Assembly: GCA_023663085.1 (NCBI GenBank)
Contig: JAMPIB010000028.1
Coordinates: forward strand, 1 to 43,255
Origin: Ruminococcus sp.
GTDB lineage: Bacteria; Bacillota; Clostridia; Lachnospirales; Lachnospiraceae
Direction: 5' to 3'
DNA length: 43,255 nucleotides
Shown: positions 39,565-43,255 of the stretch, piece after piece
How the letters are laid out: each line of letters opens with the position of its first letter
Numbering within the stretch: the stretch's first letter is position 1
Made by a program: the position numbers and the translations under genes
Notes under the pieces: generated by a model
Databases searched by the model: none
What the model saw: the letters and a program-made list of their open reading frames with translations, nothing else
Told to the model about the DNA's origin: nothing

Positions 39565-40434
39565 ATGTTACAAAAAGCAGGCACGACGGCAGCGACAGGC
39601 AGTATTTTTTTGGCATTACTCTATTTGTTTCTCATTATGCCGCGTATCTTAAAAAGACCGAAAAAGACCCCCTATCTGGGCGTATTCTACGCGCACAGGG
39701 GACTTCATGATAACCACACGGAGGCACCGGAAAATTCCATGAAGGCTTTTAAAAAAGCTGTGGAGGCGGGGTATGGTATCGAACTGGATGTGCAGCTGAC
39801 AAGGGATGGCATTCCGGTCATTTTTCATGATTTTACCTTAGAGCGTGTGTGCGGAGCATCCGGTAAACTCAGAGAATACACTTACGGGCAGTTACAGGAA
39901 CTTTTTTTATTAAATACGCAGGAAAAAATACCGACGTTGGAGGAATTTTTAAAAATGGTGGACGGCAGGGTGCCGCTCATTGTGGAACTGAAAGTAGAGT
40001 GGGCAGATCTGGCGCTTTGTCCGGCCGTGGATAAGCTGCTTTCGTCTTATCAGGGCACATACTGCATTGAATCTTTTAATCCGCTCGTGCTGTTATGGTA
40101 CCGCAGGCATCGCCGGGAAGTGATGAGAGGACAGCTGTCTACGAATTTCCGGCGGGATGGCAATTATAAGAGCGTTTTGCATTTTCTGCTGACGCATCTG
40201 CTCCTTAACTGGGTGGCTCTGCCGGATTTCATCGCTTATAACTGTCAGTTCAAAGGGGAGCCGGGGCGGAGGATATGCAGGAAACTATATAAAAATCTGG
40301 CCGTTGCGTGGACGGTACAGAACCAGAAACAGTTGGAAAGTCTGGAAAAAGATTTCGATTTGTTTATCTTCGACAGTTTTATCCCTGAAGATACAAAAAT
40401 TTCTGTTAAAAATAAGGAAAAAATTGGTGCGTGA
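39565..40434 (+). CDS. Membrane-anchored glycerophosphodiester phosphodiesterase
   Basis: 289-aa GDPD. A single N-terminal hydrophobic segment (about 13-26, IFLALLYLFLIMP) would anchor it. The catalytic barrel begins with YAHRGLHDN (first His), then ENSMKAF, GIELDVQLTRDGIPVIFHD (Glu/Asp metal ligands and second His), and VELKVE. It should split glycerophosphodiesters, from phospholipids or teichoic acids, to glycerol 3-phosphate and an alcohol. Which side of the membrane it faces is not certain. AAAGAAAGGAC precedes the ATG. The 130 bp to ppdK hold no clear terminator. Confidence 0.9.
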   Translation: MLQKAGTTAATGSIFLALLYLFLIMPRILKRPKKTPYLGVFYAHRGLHDNHTEAPENSMKAFKKAVEAGYGIELDVQLTRDGIPVIFHDFTLERVCGASGKLREYTYGQLQELFLLNTQEKIPTLEEFLKMVDGRVPLIVELKVEWADLALCPAVDKLLSSYQGTYCIESFNPLVLLWYRRHRREVMRGQLSTNFRRDGNYKSVLHFLLTHLLLNWVALPDFIAYNCQFKGEPGRRICRKLYKNLAVAWTVQNQKQLESLEKDFDLFIFDSFIPEDTKISVKNKEKIGA

Positions 40435-40564
40435 TAGTGTTATATATGTTATTATAGTTATTAGTATGAAGGAAACGCACGGCTGCCATATGCAGATTTT
40501 TATGGACTGCCGGGCATCCTGTTTAAAAGTTTTCATGAAAAGTGATAAGAAAGAGGGACAAACT

Positions 40565-43183
40565 ATGGCAAAATGGGTGTACTTATTTGAAGAAGGAAAC
40601 GCTGATATGCGCAACCTTTTAGGTGGAAAGGGCGCGAACCTTGCGGAGATGACCAATCTTGGTCTGCCGATTCCGCAGGGATTTACCGTTACGACAGAAG
40701 CCTGCACGGATTATTACAATAACGGCAGGCAGATTTCAGAGGAGATCCAGAAACAGATTTTTGATGCACTTGAGGGTTTAGAGAAAAAACAGGGTAAGAA
40801 ATTCGGCGATACGGAGAATCCGCTTTTAGTCTCTGTACGTTCCGGTGCAAGAGCGTCCATGCCGGGTATGATGGACACGATCCTCAATCTTGGTCTGACA
40901 GACGTTGCAGTAGAGGGTTTTGCCAAAAAGACCGGGAATCCGAGATTTGCGTATGATTCCTACAGAAGATTTATCCAGATGTTCTCCGATGTGGTTATGG
41001 AGATTCCGAAGTCCTATTTTGAAAGGATACTGGATGAGATCAAAGAATCCAAGGGCGTAAAATACGATACGGAATTGACAGCGGATGACATGAAAGAGAT
41101 CATTGTCAGATTCAAAGCCATTTATAAGGAAAACAAGGGTGAAGAGTTCCCACAGGAGCCGAAAGTACAGCTTATGGAGGCTGTAAAGGCGGTATTCCGT
41201 TCATGGGATAATGAAAGGGCGATTGTATACAGAAGAATGAACGACATTCCGGGCGACTGGGGCACGGCGGTCAATGTACAGGCTATGGTATTCGGTAATA
41301 TGGGCGATACTTCCGGTACAGGCGTTGCTTTTACCAGAAACCCTTCTACGGGCGCGAAAGGCATTTATGGCGAATATCTGATCAACGCGCAGGGTGAAGA
41401 CGTTGTAGCGGGTATCCGTACACCGCAGCCGATCACCAAGCTGGAAGAAGATCTGCCGGAATGCTTTAAACAGTTCATGGAAATTGCCAACAAACTGGAA
41501 GATCATTACCGCGATATGCAGGATATGGAGTTTACGATCGAAGAAGGCAAGCTTTTCTTCTTACAGACACGTAACGGTAAAAGGACGGCTCCGGCGGCTA
41601 TCCAGATTGCCTGTGATCTGGTAGATGAGGGAAAGATCACACCGGAAGAGGCAGTTCTTCGGATAGAAGCGAAATCATTAGACCAGCTTCTGCACCCTAC
41701 TTTTGACCCGGACGCTTTAAAAGCAGGACAGGTGATCGGACAGGCGCTTCCCGCATCTCCCGGTGCGGCAGCAGGCAAAGTTTATTTTACCGCAGAAGAA
41801 GCGAAAGCTGCTCATGAAAAAGGAGAAAGAGTCGTTCTCGTTCGTCTGGAGACATCTCCGGAGGATATCGAAGGTATGCACGCTGCGGAAGGTATCTTGA
41901 CAGTACGCGGCGGTATGACGAGCCATGCAGCCGTTGTAGCGCGCGGTATGGGTACGGCCTGTGTATCCGGCTGCGGCGATATCGCTATCAATGAACTTGG
42001 CAAAGTATTTGAACTTGGCGGAGAAGTATTCCATGAAGGAGATTATGTTTCCTTAGACGGTTCTACCGGAAAGATTTATAAAGGCGATATTAAGACAGTA
42101 GAGGCTTCTGTAAGCGGTAACTTTGGCCGTATCATGGACTGGGCGGATCAGTACCGCAAATTGCAGGTGCGCACCAACGCGGATACACCTGCGGATGCAG
42201 CCAATGCCGTAAAATACGGTGCGGAAGGTATCGGACTGTGCCGTACAGAGCATATGTTCTTTGAACCTGACAGAATCCCCAAGATTCGTCAGATGATCCT
42301 GGCAAGAACCGTAGAGCAGAGAGAGAAAGCGCTCAATGCACTGATTCCCTTCCAGAAAGGCGACTTTAAGGCATTGTATGAGGTTATGGAGGGCAGACCG
42401 GTCACCATTCGTTTCTTGGATCCGCCGTTGCATGAATTCGTACCGACGGAAAAAGACGATATCGACGATCTGGCTGTAGAGATGATGATGACAGCGGAAG
42501 AAGTACAGGAAATCTGTGATTCCCTGCATGAGTTCAATCCCATGATGGGCCACCGCGGATGCCGTCTGGCAGTTACCTATCCGGAAATTGCCAAGATGCA
42601 GACGAGAGCCGTTATGGAGGCTGCTATCGAAGTAAAAGCGGAAAAAGGCTTTGACATCGTTCCGGAGATCATGATTCCGTTAGTAGGCGAGAAAAAGGAA
42701 CTGAAATTTGTTAAAGACGTTGTCGTAGAAGTAGCGGAGCAGGTTAAGAAAGAGAAAAATTCGGATATCAAATATCATGTAGGTACGATGATCGAGATTC
42801 CGAGAGCGGCGCTTTTAGCGAATGAAATTGCCGAAGAAGCGGAGTTCTTCTCCTTCGGAACCAACGATCTGACACAGATGACCTTCGGCTTTTCACGTGA
42901 TGACGCCGGCAAGTTCTTAGGCGATTACTATAAGAATAAGATTTATGAGTCTGACCCGTTTGCAAGGCTCGATCAAAGCGGTGTCGGCCAGTTGGTACAG
43001 ATGGCGGCCGAGAAAGGACGCGCGACCAGACCGGATATCAAGCTTGGTATCTGCGGCGAGCATGGCGGCGATCCGTCGTCTATCGAATTCTGCCACAAGG
43101 CGGGGCTGACGTATGTGTCCTGTTCACCGTTCAGGGTGCCGATCGCACGATTGGCGGCGGCACAGGCGGCTATCAATAATTGA
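40565..43183 (+). CDS. ppdK: Pyruvate, phosphate dikinase
   Basis: 872-aa PPDK, which interconverts pyruvate + ATP + Pi and phosphoenolpyruvate + AMP + PPi, common in fermentative clostridia in place of pyruvate kinase. The N-terminal ATP-grasp part begins VYLFEEGNADMRNLLGGKGANLAEM. The swivelling domain carries phospho-His454 in GGMTSHAAVVARG. The C-terminal PEP/pyruvate barrel has Cys830 in GICGEHGGDPSS. These positions are one residue off the Clostridium symbiosum enzyme (His455, Cys831). The ATG at 40565 follows AGAGGGAC by 6 nt; the same frame is open to 40304 but that part overlaps the GDPD gene and is not PPDK-like. Confidence 0.97.
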   Translation: MAKWVYLFEEGNADMRNLLGGKGANLAEMTNLGLPIPQGFTVTTEACTDYYNNGRQISEEIQKQIFDALEGLEKKQGKKFGDTENPLLVSVRSGARASMPGMMDTILNLGLTDVAVEGFAKKTGNPRFAYDSYRRFIQMFSDVVMEIPKSYFERILDEIKESKGVKYDTELTADDMKEIIVRFKAIYKENKGEEFPQEPKVQLMEAVKAVFRSWDNERAIVYRRMNDIPGDWGTAVNVQAMVFGNMGDTSGTGVAFTRNPSTGAKGIYGEYLINAQGEDVVAGIRTPQPITKLEEDLPECFKQFMEIANKLEDHYRDMQDMEFTIEEGKLFFLQTRNGKRTAPAAIQIACDLVDEGKITPEEAVLRIEAKSLDQLLHPTFDPDALKAGQVIGQALPASPGAAAGKVYFTAEEAKAAHEKGERVVLVRLETSPEDIEGMHAAEGILTVRGGMTSHAAVVARGMGTACVSGCGDIAINELGKVFELGGEVFHEGDYVSLDGSTGKIYKGDIKTVEASVSGNFGRIMDWADQYRKLQVRTNADTPADAANAVKYGAEGIGLCRTEHMFFEPDRIPKIRQMILARTVEQREKALNALIPFQKGDFKALYEVMEGRPVTIRFLDPPLHEFVPTEKDDIDDLAVEMMMTAEEVQEICDSLHEFNPMMGHRGCRLAVTYPEIAKMQTRAVMEAAIEVKAEKGFDIVPEIMIPLVGEKKELKFVKDVVVEVAEQVKKEKNSDIKYHVGTMIEIPRAALLANEIAEEAEFFSFGTNDLTQMTFGFSRDDAGKFLGDYYKNKIYESDPFARLDQSGVGQLVQMAAEKGRATRPDIKLGICGEHGGDPSSIEFCHKAGLTYVSCSPFRVPIARLAAAQAAINN

Positions 43184-43235
43184 TGCGATGGCAATGAGCC
43201 TGTTTTTGCCAAGCTTCTTTTTGCTAAATGCAGAT

Positions 43236-43241
43236 TATAAT
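43236..43241 (+). promoter_or_regulatory. Possible -10 box at the right edge
   Basis: A TATAAT lies 14 bp before the window end, with no convincing -35 box at the right spacing. It may belong to a promoter for a gene beyond the window. The 72 bp after ppdK hold nothing else that I can name. Confidence 0.25.
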
Positions 43242-43255
43242 TTATTCTGGACGAG

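Noticed and set aside
40304..40564. 87-residue N-terminal extension of PPDK
   Set aside because: It overlaps the GDPD 3' end in another frame; the PPDK family starts at MAKWVYLFEEG with a good ribosome site at 40565.

Overview
The window looks like a chromosomal segment from a low-to-mid-GC Gram-positive anaerobe, most likely a Lachnospiraceae-type clostridium. The reasons are the order rimP-nusA-ylxR-ylxQ-infB-rbfA-nrnA-truB-ribF...rpsO-pnp, the use of pyruvate phosphate dikinase, a stand-alone glycyl-radical protein, separate PyrB and PyrI subunits, strong GGAGG ribosome binding sites, and protein sequences of clostridial flavour. The assignment is an inference. I see no 16S gene, phage, insertion sequence or CRISPR array.

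Layout. Bases 1-1500 hold the last 28 codons of a probable M15-type peptidase, tRNA-Ala(CGC), an SDR oxidoreductase and tRNA-Glu(CTC). Bases 1560-10385 are a long translation and RNA-maturation operon (rimP to ribF) that starts from a clear promoter followed at once by a perfect hairpin with a U-run. A Na/phosphate cotransporter and a secreted SH3-NlpC/P60 hydrolase then sit between ribF and rpsO-pnp; both carry their own promoter-like sequences. rpsO and pnp each have structured leaders. From 16.4 to 19.0 kb on the minus strand are a GrcA-like glycyl-radical protein, pyrI, pyrB and a nitroreductase, with an attenuator-like hairpin in front of pyrB. From 19.1 to 24.1 kb are a small PH-domain-like protein, a CmpB-like membrane protein and a tightly overlapping folate operon (folC-folE-folP-folBK-GNAT).

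Bases 24150-24556 are an AT-rich regulatory region with a 20-bp perfect palindrome and two WalR-type boxes. It precedes a cytoplasmic LacI-type sensor fused to a GGDEF diguanylate cyclase. A DUF5050 membrane-anchored propeller-like protein faces it. From 28.1 to 35.9 kb is a run of pheA, a DUF815 AAA ATPase, Ppx/GppA-HD, PPK1, Maf, a Cof-type HAD phosphatase and a small acidic protein of unknown function. It links aromatic amino-acid synthesis, polyphosphate/(p)ppGpp metabolism and house-cleaning. The minus strand then carries a second HAD phosphatase, a PHP phosphoesterase and an ABC-F ATPase, and the window ends with a glycerophosphodiesterase and PPDK on the plus strand.

No single locus is clearly a new defence or mobile system. 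The best leads are regulatory: WalR-type boxes shared by a cell-wall hydrolase and a diguanylate cyclase, a possible antiterminator for pyrB, structured leaders of rpsO and pnp, tandem intergenic hairpins, and the pairing of an uncharacterised AAA ATPase with polyphosphate enzymes. Promoter, box and RNA-structure calls were made by eye and no folding or database search was run.
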